In this document: in pieces, positions 25,896 to 36,691 of the stretch | How the letters are laid out: each line of letters opens with the position of its first letter | Numbering within the stretch: the first letter of the stretch is position 1 | From: Modestobacter sp. Leaf380 | GTDB taxonomy: Bacteria; Actinomycetota; Actinomycetes; Mycobacteriales; Geodermatophilaceae | DNA: 64,000 bases | NCBI RefSeq assembly: GCF_001424485.1 | Contig: NZ_LMQC01000001.1 | Location: forward strand, 315,755 to 379,754 | Direction: 5' to 3' | Notes under the pieces: generated by a model | Told to the model about the DNA's origin: nothing | What the model saw: the letters and a program-made list of their open reading frames with translations, nothing else | Database searches by the model: none | Program-made: the position numbers and the translations under genes

Positions 25896-27176
25896 TCAAC
25901 CTCGGCGCCGGGCACCCCGTCGGGCCGGCGCCGGCACCCCGGCCAGCTCGGCGGCCAACCCGCGCAGCGCCGTGCGCAGCGGCGACCGCTCCGCCACCTC
26001 GGCGAGCGTGCGACCGGCCGCCAGGGCGGCGTCGGTGGCCCTGCGGTCGGCCGGCAGGAACCCACCGACCCGGGTGCCGGCGAAGCGGCTGAGCGCGGCC
26101 GCGATCTCCTGCTCCGGGTCCCCGGGCACCGGTCCGCGGCGGACCTGGTTGACGACCACGACCGGCTCGACGTCGGGCAGCACCTCGCGCAGGTGCCCCA
26201 GCGCTCGGACCGTCCGCTGCAGCGCCACCGGGTCGGCGCCGCTGACACACAGCACGGTGTCCGCCTGCTCGAGCACGGTCGTCGTCGCCCCGTTGCGGCG
26301 GGGGGCTGCGGTGTCGAAGGACAGCTCCTCGTCCTCCTCGACGCAGAAGGCGCAGTCCACGACGGTCAGCTCGGACAGCCGCCGCGCCTGGTCCAGGACG
26401 GTGGCGACGGCCTGCGGACGCAGCTCCGGCCACCGGTCGGCCCGGGCCAGCCCGGTGAGGACCCGCAGCCGGGGCGACACCGCCCACGCCAGGCGGGCCA
26501 GCCGGGCGACGTCCAGCGTGCCGGCCGTGGCCTGCCGGGCGGCCGCCGCGACCCCGGGCGCCTCGTCGAGCAGACCCAGCACCTGGGCGACCACCCCGCC
26601 GTAGACGTCGGCGTCCAGCAGCAGCGTGGAGACGCCCAGCCGGGCCGCCTCGTCGGCCACCCCGACGGCGACCGTGGTCCGGCCCGGCGCCCCGGTCGGG
26701 CCCCAGACCGCCACGACCCGGCCCCGGCCGGCCGGGCGGTCTGCGGGGTCCTCGGGCACGCCCAGCGCGGGCAGCGCCGCCCGCGGGTCACCGACGTCGC
26801 GCCCGGTCGCCGGCGCCCCGGTGACCGCCTCGCGCAGCGCGGTCGCGATCCGGGCGGCGTCGGCGTCGGCCGGGAGGACCCGGGACACCCCGAGCTGCCG
26901 GAGCCGTCCGGCGGCGTCGTCGTCCCCCGGCTCGACGAGACCGACGACCGCGACCCCGGCGGCCAGCAGCCGGGACACCGCGTCGCCGTCGAGTCGACGG
27001 AGCTCGGCGGACAGCAGCGCCGCCTGACCGACCCCGGTCGCCGCCGCGGCCAGCAGGTCCGCGACGTCGACACAGCGGCGGACCACGGTCACCCCGTGGT
27101 CGGCCCGGTCGAGCGCGCCGACGAGCTCGGACTCCCAGGGCGCCCCGGTGACGGCGGTGAAGACCTGCAGTGCCAT
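25896..27176 (-). CDS. CpaE/MinD-like ATPase with degenerate receiver domain
   Basis: The 426-residue protein has a pseudo-receiver N-terminal half (~1-130, AAGVAVVGLVEPGDDDAAG) and a MinD/ParA-like ATPase from ~155. The P-loop reads WGPTGAPGRTT, with Arg where the deviant Walker A Lys would be, then TLLLDADVYGG (switch I Asp), LTVVDCAFCVEEDEE and VVVVNQVRRGPV. Similar proteins in actinobacteria accompany Flp/Tad pilus parts. It is coupled by a one-base overlap to the CpaB-like gene, but no TadA, B or C gene is near. Membrane-associated positioning of a surface structure is an inference. Confidence 0.82.
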   Translation of the reverse strand: MALQVFTAVTGAPWESELVGALDRADHGVTVVRRCVDVADLLAAAATGVGQAALLSAELRRLDGDAVSRLLAAGVAVVGLVEPGDDDAAGRLRQLGVSRVLPADADAARIATALREAVTGAPATGRDVGDPRAALPALGVPEDPADRPAGRGRVVAVWGPTGAPGRTTVAVGVADEAARLGVSTLLLDADVYGGVVAQVLGLLDEAPGVAAAARQATAGTLDVARLARLAWAVSPRLRVLTGLARADRWPELRPQAVATVLDQARRLSELTVVDCAFCVEEDEELSFDTAAPRRNGATTTVLEQADTVLCVSGADPVALQRTVRALGHLREVLPDVEPVVVVNQVRRGPVPGDPEQEIAAALSRFAGTRVGGFLPADRRATDAALAAGRTLAEVAERSPLRTALRGLAAELAGVPAPARRGARRRG

Positions 27177-27955
27177 CAGCCGGTCGGCCCGGCGGTGGCG
27201 GGTGCGACGGGGGTGGCGGCCGGGGCAGGGACCGTCGCCGAGGCCGAGGCCGTGGCCGGGGGCACGCCGGGCGCGGGCGTCGGTCCGGCGTCCAGGGCGT
27301 CCCGGACGACGACCACCAACGCCCGGCCGCCGATGCCGGCCAGCACCTCCTGCACGTCGTCGGCGGCCACCGCGACCACCACCTGCACGGTCGTCGTCGC
27401 GGTGGACAGCACGCCCTCCCCGCGGCCGGAGACCGCCTGCACCGGAGCACCGCCCACGACGAGGGACACGTCCCCGGCGGCCTGCCCCGCGCCGGCCGCG
27501 GGGTCGGCCACCGCGTAGACGTCGATCAGCTGGCCCCGGGCCAGGCTCGGCGGCACGTAGCCCGCCTGGACCGGGAGCGCCAGCTGCACCAGCTCCGACG
27601 CCGGGTCCAGCGCCGCACGCGGCAGCAGGTCGCCGGCGGACACGGAGCGACCGAGCACCTGACCGGCGGGGCGGGTCGTCGTGGACAGGTAGGAGCCGGC
27701 GGCGTCGTCCAGCCGCACCGAGACCGCCACCAGGTCCTCGGCGCTGAGCACGGTCCCGGCGGCCAGGTCCCCCGAGGCGGCCCACACCGGGACGGTCGCG
27801 TCGGCGGCGGTGACCACCCGGGCGCCGACCAGGACCGAGCCCAGCACGAGGAGCACCCCCAGCACCAGCCGCAGGTCCAGCCACCGGGGTGGCCGGACCC
27901 GGCGCGGAGCCGGCCCCGCGATCTCCTCGGGGGCCGTCGTGGTGCCTGTCGTCAT
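27176..27955 (-). CDS. SAF-domain protein (CpaB/RcpC-like)
   Basis: The 259-residue protein has a cytoplasmic N-terminus, one transmembrane helix (LVLGVLLVLGSVLVGARVV), and a SAF domain, VWAASGDLAAGTVLSAEDL and LLPRAALD, followed by LPVQAGYVPPSLARGQLIDVYA and an Ala/Pro/Thr-rich tail. CpaB/RcpC proteins support the outer channel or glycan contact of Flp/Tad pili. ATG 27955 has GGGGAG 5 nt before it. It shares one base with the start of the CpaE-like ATPase, so the pair is an operon; the rest of a Tad system is missing from the window. Confidence 0.82.
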   Translation of the reverse strand: MTTGTTTAPEEIAGPAPRRVRPPRWLDLRLVLGVLLVLGSVLVGARVVTAADATVPVWAASGDLAAGTVLSAEDLVAVSVRLDDAAGSYLSTTTRPAGQVLGRSVSAGDLLPRAALDPASELVQLALPVQAGYVPPSLARGQLIDVYAVADPAAGAGQAAGDVSLVVGGAPVQAVSGRGEGVLSTATTTVQVVVAVAADDVQEVLAGIGGRALVVVVRDALDAGPTPAPGVPPATASASATVPAPAATPVAPATAGPTG

Positions 27956-28170
27956 GCCGCTCCCCGGTGGTCGACCCGACCCGTGCGGTCGGTGGCCCGA
28001 CCGCCTCCGGTGGCCGATGGGGCCACTGACCTGCGATCGGACGCAGATGATGCCGTAGGAGACCCTTCGCGTGCGGTCGCTGTCCACACCCGGGCCTGTG
28101 GACCCACCCCACGGGGGCAGCGCCGGACTGCCACACTGGGGCCCACCTCTGGAGGGAGACGACCGACCCG

Positions 28171-28437
28171 ATGGCCACCCAGCGCTTCCTGACCCTCGAC
28201 GACGTCGCCGAGATCCTCAACGTCTCGTGGGCGCAGGCCTACGCCCTGGTGCGCCGCAAGGACCTGCTGGCCATCCAGATCGGTGGCCGTGGCCAGTGGC
28301 GGGTGGAGAAGGACGAACTCGAGCGGTTCATCGAGCAGAAGTACGCCGAGGCCCGCGGCAGCACGCCCCCGTCGGCGTCGGCAGCCCGGTCCGACGCCGC
28401 GGTCGACGTCGAGGCCGAGGTCCCCAGCCAGGGCTGA
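28171..28437 (+). CDS. Helix-turn-helix protein (MerR/BldC-like, excisionase-type)
   Basis: The 88-residue protein is a single winged-helix domain of the excisionase/BldC type: TLDDVAEILNVSWAQAYALVRRKDLLAIQIGGRGQWRVEKDELERFIEQ, followed by a Ser/Ala tail. Such proteins bind direct repeats cooperatively (known for BldC). GGAGGGAGACG precedes the ATG at about 10 nt. It is conserved in many actinobacteria as a stand-alone regulator. A 45-bp array of 10-bp direct repeats occurs 0.6 kb downstream, before the LysM gene, and is a possible target. Confidence 0.85.
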   Translation: MATQRFLTLDDVAEILNVSWAQAYALVRRKDLLAIQIGGRGQWRVEKDELERFIEQKYAEARGSTPPSASAARSDAAVDVEAEVPSQG

Positions 28438-28462
28438 CCCGTCCGGGTCGGACGCGTCCGGC

Positions 28463-29032
28463 TCAGCCCGACGCGGGCACCTCCCCGACGAGCGCCGCCA
28501 CCGCCTCCAGCGGCACGAGCCGCACCTGACGCACCGCGCTGCGACGTCGGGCCTGGTCCAGCGGGTGTTCGGCCAGCTCCAGGAAGTCCGCGCCCACCCG
28601 GTCGACCGTGCCGGTCAGCACCGTGCCCTCGTCGAGCAGGCACCGGACCGGTGCCCGGTCGCGGGCCAGCGCCCGCACCGACCGCCGCAGGTCCCAGGCC
28701 CGGGCGACCGGTCCGTCGTCCTCCCCGGGCCCGGTCTCGCGCCCCGGCCCGGCGACGGCTCGGACGGCTGACCGGGCGACCAGGACGTCGCGGCGCTGGT
28801 CGTCGACGAGCAGCAGCCAGTCGACGCCGACGTCGGCCAGTCGACCCCGCAGGTCACCCGCCCCACGACACGTCAGCAGCACCGGGTGGCCCACGGCGCC
28901 GCGCAGCCGGTCCACGAGCAGCACCCCGCCGGCCTCGGCCCTCGCCCGGGACCCTGCCGACGCCTGCACGGCCGCCTGCTCCTCGACGTCGAACCGTGCC
29001 TCGAGGTCGGCGAACAGCTGTTCCCAACGCAT
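28463..29032 (-). CDS. Conserved actinobacterial protein with two Sm-like segments
   Basis: The 189-residue protein begins MRWEQLFADLEARFDVEEQ, a helical hairpin region, and then has two beta-rich segments that look related: VLLTCRGAGDLRGRLADVGVDWLLLVDD and CLLDEGTVLTGTVDRVGADFLELAEH, both of the G(x)V(x)VG-D-hydrophobic type seen in Sm/SH3-like barrels. Such genes accompany HTH and LysM genes in actinobacteria, with no known function. The in-frame extension to 29065 adds residues without a ribosome site, so ATG 29032 is used. Confidence 0.7.
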   Translation of the reverse strand: MRWEQLFADLEARFDVEEQAAVQASAGSRARAEAGGVLLVDRLRGAVGHPVLLTCRGAGDLRGRLADVGVDWLLLVDDQRRDVLVARSAVRAVAGPGRETGPGEDDGPVARAWDLRRSVRALARDRAPVRCLLDEGTVLTGTVDRVGADFLELAEHPLDQARRRSAVRQVRLVPLEAVAALVGEVPASG

Positions 29033-29065
29033 GGCGCGGAGCCTAGCTCGTCCACAGATCATCAC

Positions 29066-29110
29066 GTTTGGTTGCGTTTGGTGTATTCAGTCGTGTTCAG
29101 TGCTGTTCAT
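29066..29110 (+). repeat. Array of 10-bp direct repeats, possible promoter/operator
   Basis: Two copies of GTTTGG start at 29066 and 29076; TTCAG follows at 29086 and 29096 and TTCAT at 29106. The strict 10-bp spacing puts each unit on the same helix face, over an AT-richer patch than its surroundings, between divergent genes and 22 bp before the LysM gene start. Confidence 0.6.
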
Positions 29111-29131
29111 GACGACGACGAGGTGGTGGGC

Positions 29132-29872
29132 GTGACGGTGCGCCGGTGGGCGTCGACGACGCTGGCGATGGCCCTCGTGGGAGCGGGGTTGCTGACCCTC
29201 GCCCCGGACCTCGAGCTGGTCCGGGCCGCGGTCGCCGGCCCGCAGGCACTGGCCGACAGCCGCGGGCCGGACAGCCTGGTCGTGCTGCTGGCCTGGGCGC
29301 TCGCCGCGCTGACGTGGGCCTGGGGTGTGCTCGGTCTGCTCCTGACCGGCCTGGGGACACTGCCCGGCGTCGCCGGTCAGGTGGCCCGGGTCGCCGCGGT
29401 CGCGGTGGTGCCGGCGACCCTGCGGCGCGCGGCTGCCGTCGCGGTCGGGCTCTCGCTGGTCGCCGGCCCCGCGGCCGCGGCGACGGGCCCGGCGGCAGCG
29501 TCCGCCACCGTCACCGTCACTGCCGCCTCCACCGAGCAGGCGGCGCCCGCGGCCGGGGCCCCCGACTGGCCGGGGACGGCACCGGCGACCGAGCAGGCAC
29601 CGGCCGTCGACCCCACCCCGGGACCCGGCTCGGACCCCGTCCCCGACTGGCCCGACGCCCACCCTCCCGGGGCGCACGTGGTGGTGCGCGGGGACACCCT
29701 CTGGCACCTCGCCTCCGACTGGCTGGTCGACCGGCACCCGGGATCGCCGCCGTCCCCCGCGGCGGTCGCCGCGGCCGTGCACACCTGGTGGCAGACCAAC
29801 GCCGACGTCATCGGTGCCGACCCCGACCTGCTGCTGCCGGGCCAGGTCCTGCTGCCCCCGGCAGCGCCGTGA
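29132..29872 (+). CDS. LysM-domain membrane protein
   Basis: The 246-residue protein has several hydrophobic helices in its first ~110 residues (STTLAMALVGAGLLTL, VVLLAWALAALTWAWGVLGLLL, ALAGAA-type VAVGLSLVAGPAAAA), an Ala/Thr/Pro linker with repeated DWP motifs (APDWPG, VPDWPD), and a C-terminal LysM: HVVVRGDTLWHLASDWL with the later TNADVIGADPDLLLPGQVL. LysM binds peptidoglycan, so the protein links membrane and wall. GTG 29132 is preceded by GAGGTGGTGG; upstream in-frame GTGs are alternatives. The next gene follows after 97 nt. Confidence 0.82.
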   Translation: MTVRRWASTTLAMALVGAGLLTLAPDLELVRAAVAGPQALADSRGPDSLVVLLAWALAALTWAWGVLGLLLTGLGTLPGVAGQVARVAAVAVVPATLRRAAAVAVGLSLVAGPAAAATGPAAASATVTVTAASTEQAAPAAGAPDWPGTAPATEQAPAVDPTPGPGSDPVPDWPDAHPPGAHVVVRGDTLWHLASDWLVDRHPGSPPSPAAVAAAVHTWWQTNADVIGADPDLLLPGQVLLPPAAP

Positions 29873-29969
29873 CACCGCCACCGGTCACGGCCGCAGCGCC
29901 CGCACCTCCCCCGCCGACGGCCCGAACAGCTCGGCCCACGCCCACCCCGCACACCCGAGGAGCCCGACC

Positions 29970-30626
29970 GTGAGCGCACCGCTGCCCCTCCCCCCGACCG
30001 ACGGCCCGCACACCCCCGCCCGGGCCGCCGCCCCGGTCGCCCCCGCTCCGGCAGACACCACCCCGGACGCGACCCCGGACTGCTGGGGCACGAGCGCCTC
30101 CGACCGGCCGAGCCGGGCGACCCGCCCGCACGGGGTGCACCTGCGACTGGTGCGCACGCCGGGCCCGCCGCTGGACACCCGGCCCGTCACCCGGCTGACC
30201 CTGCCCGGGGTGCCGTCACCGAGGCCCGCGCCCGTCCCCGGCCCACGCCCGGCGCTGGACCTGCCCGAGCCCGAGGAGTTCGGCCCCGTCGCCTCGCGGC
30301 GCAGCGACCTGCCCGACCCCGCGGTCGCCGGCCGCCGCCTGGTCACCACGACCCTGGAGGCCTTCACCGGGCGCCGCTCGTTCACCCAGTTGCACTCGGC
30401 CTTCACCCTGCCGGTCTTCGCCGCGGTCAGCCGCGGACGCCGGCCCCGGTGGTGCACCGAGGGCACCGGCCCGCTGCTGGTCAGCTCGGTGCGGGTGACC
30501 GAGCCGGTCGACGGGGTCGCCGAGGTGACCGCGGTGGCCCGTCGCAACGGGCGGGCGCACGCCGTCGCGGCGCGGATGGAGGGCATCGACGGCCGGTGGC
30601 GCTGCACCGCCCTGCAGGTCGGCTGA
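29970..30626 (+). CDS. DUF6459/Rv3235-like protein
   Basis: The 218-residue protein has ~110 N-terminal residues rich in Pro, Ala, Thr and Arg, likely disordered, and a C-terminal domain of ~95 residues: RRLVTTTLEAFTGRRSFTQLHSA with the turn VTEPVDGVAEVTAVARRNGRAHAVAARME and a final WRCTALQVG. This matches the family that lies near secA in many actinobacteria. The function is unknown. GTG 29970 has GAGGAG 8 nt upstream. Confidence 0.8.
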   Translation: MSAPLPLPPTDGPHTPARAAAPVAPAPADTTPDATPDCWGTSASDRPSRATRPHGVHLRLVRTPGPPLDTRPVTRLTLPGVPSPRPAPVPGPRPALDLPEPEEFGPVASRRSDLPDPAVAGRRLVTTTLEAFTGRRSFTQLHSAFTLPVFAAVSRGRRPRWCTEGTGPLLVSSVRVTEPVDGVAEVTAVARRNGRAHAVAARMEGIDGRWRCTALQVG

Positions 30627-30644
30627 CCAGGGCCTGGACCCGGC

Positions 30645-30674
30645 CACGACCCCGGACACGACCCCGGACACGAC
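30645..30674 (+). repeat. 12-bp tandem repeat before a terminator
   Basis: The unit cacgaccccgga occurs in two full copies and a partial third, in the 107-bp gap between convergent genes. It is immediately upstream of the terminator hairpin, which starts inside it. Confidence 0.7.
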
Positions 30675-30713
30675 GACGCCCTCCCGACCGCAGGTGGTCG
30701 GGAGGGCATCGTC
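30672..30713. terminator. Intrinsic terminator between the Rv3235-like gene and secA
   Basis: An 18-bp stem (30672-30689 with 30696-30713) with loop gcaggt and one internal mismatch. Read as minus-strand RNA the mismatch becomes a G-U pair, so the structure is best suited to end secA transcripts. Confidence 0.8.
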
Positions 30714-30734
30714 ACGAGACGGGCTCGGTCGGGC

Positions 30735-33722
<2,988 letters not shown>

Positions 33723-33729
33723 GTCGTCC

Positions 33730-33735
33730 AATGTA
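33730..33735 (-). promoter_or_regulatory. -10 element (TACATT) of secA
   Basis: On the minus strand TACATT is followed by GGACGAC and then the GTG start at 33722, placing transcription initiation at the start codon. Confidence 0.6.
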
Positions 33736-33803
33736 GTGCCGCCCCGCCACCGACCCCGGCCGCCGAGACGGGACGGCGACCGCCGGGTCGCCCGGTCGCC
33801 CGG

Positions 33804-34505
33804 TCAGCGCAGGACGAGCGTCCCGGCCCCCGGGTCCAGGACGACCTCGCGGCTGCCGCGGCGCACCCCGTCGAGCACCGTGTCCACCAGGGCCCGCTGG
33901 TCGTACCCGGCCGGCAGCCGCGGCGGGGTCCCGGCCAGGGCCCGGTCGACGAGACCGGTGTCCACGTGCGGGGGCTTGACGTCCAGCACGGCGACCTTGC
34001 GGGACCGCAGCTCCCGGCGCAGCACCGAGGCCCAGGCCGACAGCGCCGCCTTGGAGGCGGAGTACTCGGCCATCTGCAGGGTCGGCGCGTCGGCGACGAT
34101 CGCGGACAGCAACACCACCGCGCCGCCGTCGGCCAGCCGGGGCAGAGCGGCCCGGACCAGGCTCATCGGGCCCAGCGTGTTGACCGCGAAGAGCTCCTCG
34201 ACGACGGCGTCGTCGGCGTCGGCCGCGGGACCGAAGGCCACCACCCCGCTGGCCACGACGACGACGTCCAGCCCGCCCAGCGCCTGGACCGCCGCGGCGA
34301 GGGCCGCCCGGCCGGACTCCACGTCGACGGCGTCCACCGGCTGGGTGGGCACGCCCCCGAGCTCCTCGGCCAGCGCGGCCAGCCGTTGCCGATCGCGCCC
34401 GGCCAGGGCCACCCGGGCACCGGCCGCGGCCATCCCCCGGGCCAGCGCACCACCCAGCACCCCGGTCGCCCCGACCACCCACACGCGCGCACCCTGGAGT
34501 TCCAC
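33804..34505 (-). CDS. Short-chain dehydrogenase/reductase
   Basis: The 233-residue protein has the NAD(P) loop VVGATGVLGGALARG at the N-terminus, cofactor-specificity region AGRDRQRL, VVASGVVAFG, the NTLG segment, catalytic Ser in LLSAIVADAP and the YSASK Tyr/Lys pair, and the DVKPPHVDTGL late loop. These place it in the classical SDR family, probably using NADP(H) because of GRDR. The substrate is unknown. It is on the same strand as secA but separated by 71 nt from secA's start and reads out towards it. Confidence 0.87.
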   Translation of the reverse strand: MELQGARVWVVGATGVLGGALARGMAAAGARVALAGRDRQRLAALAEELGGVPTQPVDAVDVESGRAALAAAVQALGGLDVVVVASGVVAFGPAADADDAVVEELFAVNTLGPMSLVRAALPRLADGGAVVLLSAIVADAPTLQMAEYSASKAALSAWASVLRRELRSRKVAVLDVKPPHVDTGLVDRALAGTPPRLPAGYDQRALVDTVLDGVRRGSREVVLDPGAGTLVLR

Positions 34506-34582
34506 GGGACGATCCTGCCCCGCCCGCGCCGTCCCCGCCCACCGGCGCTTGCGCAGGCCGGGGAGGCGACGCCGGCGCCCCG

Positions 34583-34588
34583 TAGCCT
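34583..34588 (+). promoter_or_regulatory. -10 element (TAGCCT), leaderless promoter
   Basis: TAGCCT is followed by 6 nt and GTG 34595, putting the expected start of transcription on the start codon. Confidence 0.6.
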
Positions 34589-34594
34589 GCAGCG

Positions 34595-34984
34595 GTGGCC
34601 CTGGACCTCTCCGACGACCTGCGCACCTTCTTCACCGAGCGGCACCTGGCGACGCTGACGACGCTGCGGGCCGACGGCACCCCGCACGTGGTGCCTGTCG
34701 GGGTCACCTTCGACATCGACGCCGGCACCGCCCGGGTCATCACCTCGGGCACCTCGGTCAAGGCCGGCCACGTCCGTGCCGGCGCCGGCACGGCGCGGGT
34801 GGCGGTCTGCCAGGTCGACGGCCGCCGCTGGACCACCCTGGAGGGCGTCGCCACCCTCCGGGACGACGAGGCCTCCGTCGCCGACGCGGTCGCCCGGTAC
34901 GCCGCCCGCTACCGGCAGCCGCGGGTCAACCCGGCCCGGGTCGTGCTGGAGATCGCCGTGGACCGGGTGCTGGGCAACGTCTGA
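34595..34984 (+). CDS. PPOX-class F420-dependent oxidoreductase (pyridoxamine-oxidase-like fold)
   Basis: The 129-residue protein is a small split-barrel flavin/F420-binding protein: LRTFFTERHLATLTTLRADGTPHVVPVGVTFD and TSVKAGHVRAG with the RVAVCQVDGRRWTTLEGVA strand region. Actinobacterial members often use coenzyme F420, whose synthesis genes fbiA and fbiB are in this window at 51-53 kb; cofactor use here is inference from family habit. The message looks leaderless. Confidence 0.85.
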   Translation: MALDLSDDLRTFFTERHLATLTTLRADGTPHVVPVGVTFDIDAGTARVITSGTSVKAGHVRAGAGTARVAVCQVDGRRWTTLEGVATLRDDEASVADAVARYAARYRQPRVNPARVVLEIAVDRVLGNV

Positions 34985-34991
34985 ACGCGCC

Positions 34992-35026
34992 GCGGGCCGC
35001 CCTCCCGGCGTGGGAGGACGGCCCGC
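34992..35026. terminator. Intrinsic terminator between PPOX and hpf genes
   Basis: A 15-bp stem (34992-35006 with 35012-35026) around a 5-nt loop, with one mismatch that becomes G-U on the minus-strand RNA. Convergent genes end on both sides; the pairing favours the hpf transcript. Confidence 0.75.
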
Positions 35027-35035
35027 AGCTCCCCC

Positions 35036-35698
35036 TCAGGCGTTCGCGGTCTCCCGGACGGCGTCCTCGACGCGCCCGGCCGCCGGCTCACCGAGCCGGA
35101 TCAGGCCGTAGTCGTAGGCGTGCCGGCGGTAGACGACCGTCGGGACGCCGGTGTCGGCACAGGCGAAGAGGAAGAAGTCGTGCCCGACGAGCTCCATCTC
35201 GTGCAGCGCCTGGTCCACCGTCATCGGGGTGGCCGGGTGCTGCTTCTCCCGGACGACGCGTCCGGGCAGGTGCTCGTCGAGGTCGGTCCGGTGCTGCCCC
35301 TCGGCCAGCTGCTGGTCCAGGGCGACCGCGGCGACGGCGTCGATGCGCGCGGCGCTGCCGTCGAGCCGGACGCTGGCCGGGGTGCGGCGCCCGTGGTGGA
35401 CCCGCCGCCGGTCGGCGGCCCGTCGGAGCCGGTTCTCCAGCTTGGTGACGGCAGCGTCCAGGGCGGACTGGAAGTCCGCCGAGCAGGCCTCGGCACGCAC
35501 GACGGGGCCCTTGCCCCGCAGGGTGATCTCCACGCGCTGGCAGTTCGCGGACTGGCGTGGGTTCTTCTCGTGGAGCAGTTCCACGTCGAAGCGCTCGATC
35601 TTGGCGTCGAAGCGCTCCAGCTGGCCGACCTTGTCCTCGACGTGCTGCCGGAAGTGCTCGGGCACCTCGACGTTGCGACCTCGGACGACGATCTCCAT
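35036..35698 (-). CDS. hpf: Long-form ribosome hibernation promoting factor (HPF/RaiA)
   Basis: This 220-residue protein has an N-terminal RaiA-like domain, MEIVVRGRNVEVPEHFRQHVEDK, VEITLRGKGPVVRAEACSADFQSALDAA and KLENRLRRA, and a C-terminal dimerisation domain starting VVREKQHPATPMTVDQALHEMELVGHDFFLFA and VPTVVYRRHAYDYGLI. Long HPF joins ribosomes into 100S dimers and protects them in stationary phase. ATG 35698 has GGGAGGTCAC before it. It is the last gene of the mtrA-mtrB-lpqB-comF series. Confidence 0.95.
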   Translation of the reverse strand: MEIVVRGRNVEVPEHFRQHVEDKVGQLERFDAKIERFDVELLHEKNPRQSANCQRVEITLRGKGPVVRAEACSADFQSALDAAVTKLENRLRRAADRRRVHHGRRTPASVRLDGSAARIDAVAAVALDQQLAEGQHRTDLDEHLPGRVVREKQHPATPMTVDQALHEMELVGHDFFLFACADTGVPTVVYRRHAYDYGLIRLGEPAAGRVEDAVRETANA

Positions 35699-35786
35699 GT
35701 GACCTCCCGAACTCGGGTGTGATCGATCCGACGCTAGCCCCGGACGGGCCGGTCCGACAGTCCTGACCCACCCCTCCTGGGTGTCC

Positions 35787-36596
35787 TCACAGGTCACGGA
35801 CGGTGAACACGCCGGGGCCGGGGTCCGTCGGGACGGCGCGTCGGCCCAGCGGGGTGGCCGCCACGACCGCGCCCACCACCGGCGCGTCCCGGGCGTGGCG
35901 GTGGCCGGCCAGCACCCCGGCGGCGACCGTGAGGGTCGCCCCGGTGGTGACGACGTCGTCCACCAGGACGAGCAGGGCGGGCCGCACCCCGTCCCGCCCC
36001 GGCCCGTACCGCCGCCCCCGCGCGACCGGGACGACGCTGCCGGCCAGGTTGGCCCGCCGCTCGTCCGCCGACAGCCCGGCCGAGTCCCGCACCCGGCCGC
36101 GCCGGGCGAGCAGCGGGGCGGCCGCGACCGGCAGTCCGGCATCGCGCAGCTCGCGCACGGCGGCCGCGGTCAGCTCACCGACGTGGTCGCGGCCCCGCTC
36201 ACGGAGGGCGGCCCGGGTGCTGGGCACCGGCACCAGCAGCACCGGGCGGCCCGGGCCGGGGCGCACGCCGCCCGGTCCGTCGCGGGCCGCGCGCAGGACC
36301 GCGGACACCGCCAGGGCCAGCGCGGTGCCCAGCGGCGCGGCCAGATCGGCCTGTCCGCGTTCCTTGAAGGCGTTGACGACCGGGCGCACCGACCCGGCGT
36401 ACCCGCCGGCGGCGACGGTGGGCGGGAACCCGGTCGGGTGGCGCCGCGGCTGGGCCGGGCGGGGGTCGGCCAGCAGCGCCGCGCACCGCGGACAGAGCAC
36501 CCGCCCCGGCCGGCCGCACCCGGCGCACGCCCGGGGCAGCACCAGGTCGGCCAGCGGGGCCACCAGCCCGGTGCCCACCCGTCCCCACCACGTCAC
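35787..36596 (-). CDS. ComF-family phosphoribosyltransferase-like protein
   Basis: The 269-residue protein has an N-terminal zinc ribbon (CAGCGRPG and CPRC, residues ~26-42), the FKERGQADLA segment, the PPi/phosphate loop region PVPSTRAALRERGRDHV and the PRPP-binding signature LVLVDDVVTTGATL. ComF/GntX proteins are linked to DNA uptake or to metabolite repair; the actinobacterial role is not settled. The frame is open far upstream into lpqB's antisense; start GTG 36596 is the last one giving the zinc ribbon intact. A gap of 88 nt separates it from hpf. Confidence 0.85.
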   Translation of the reverse strand: MTWWGRVGTGLVAPLADLVLPRACAGCGRPGRVLCPRCAALLADPRPAQPRRHPTGFPPTVAAGGYAGSVRPVVNAFKERGQADLAAPLGTALALAVSAVLRAARDGPGGVRPGPGRPVLLVPVPSTRAALRERGRDHVGELTAAAVRELRDAGLPVAAAPLLARRGRVRDSAGLSADERRANLAGSVVPVARGRRYGPGRDGVRPALLVLVDDVVTTGATLTVAAGVLAGHRHARDAPVVGAVVAATPLGRRAVPTDPGPGVFTVRDL

Positions 36597-36691
36597 CCGG
36601 TCATGCTGCCCCGCCCCTCGCCGCGCCGGCGGCCGCACGGCCGGGTCGGGGACACCGCCACCCGGTGTGGACAGCGGACCGCGCCCACGGC

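Noticed and set aside
28082-28103. Inverted repeat gtccaca/tgtggac as a terminator or att site
   Set aside because: It is upstream of the helix-turn-helix gene, has only 7-bp arms and no integrase or tRNA nearby. An operator is possible but not supported.
28171-28437. HTH protein as a prophage or plasmid excisionase
   Set aside because: The domain is excisionase-like, but no integrase, repeats or composition shift surround it. A stand-alone BldC-type regulator fits better.
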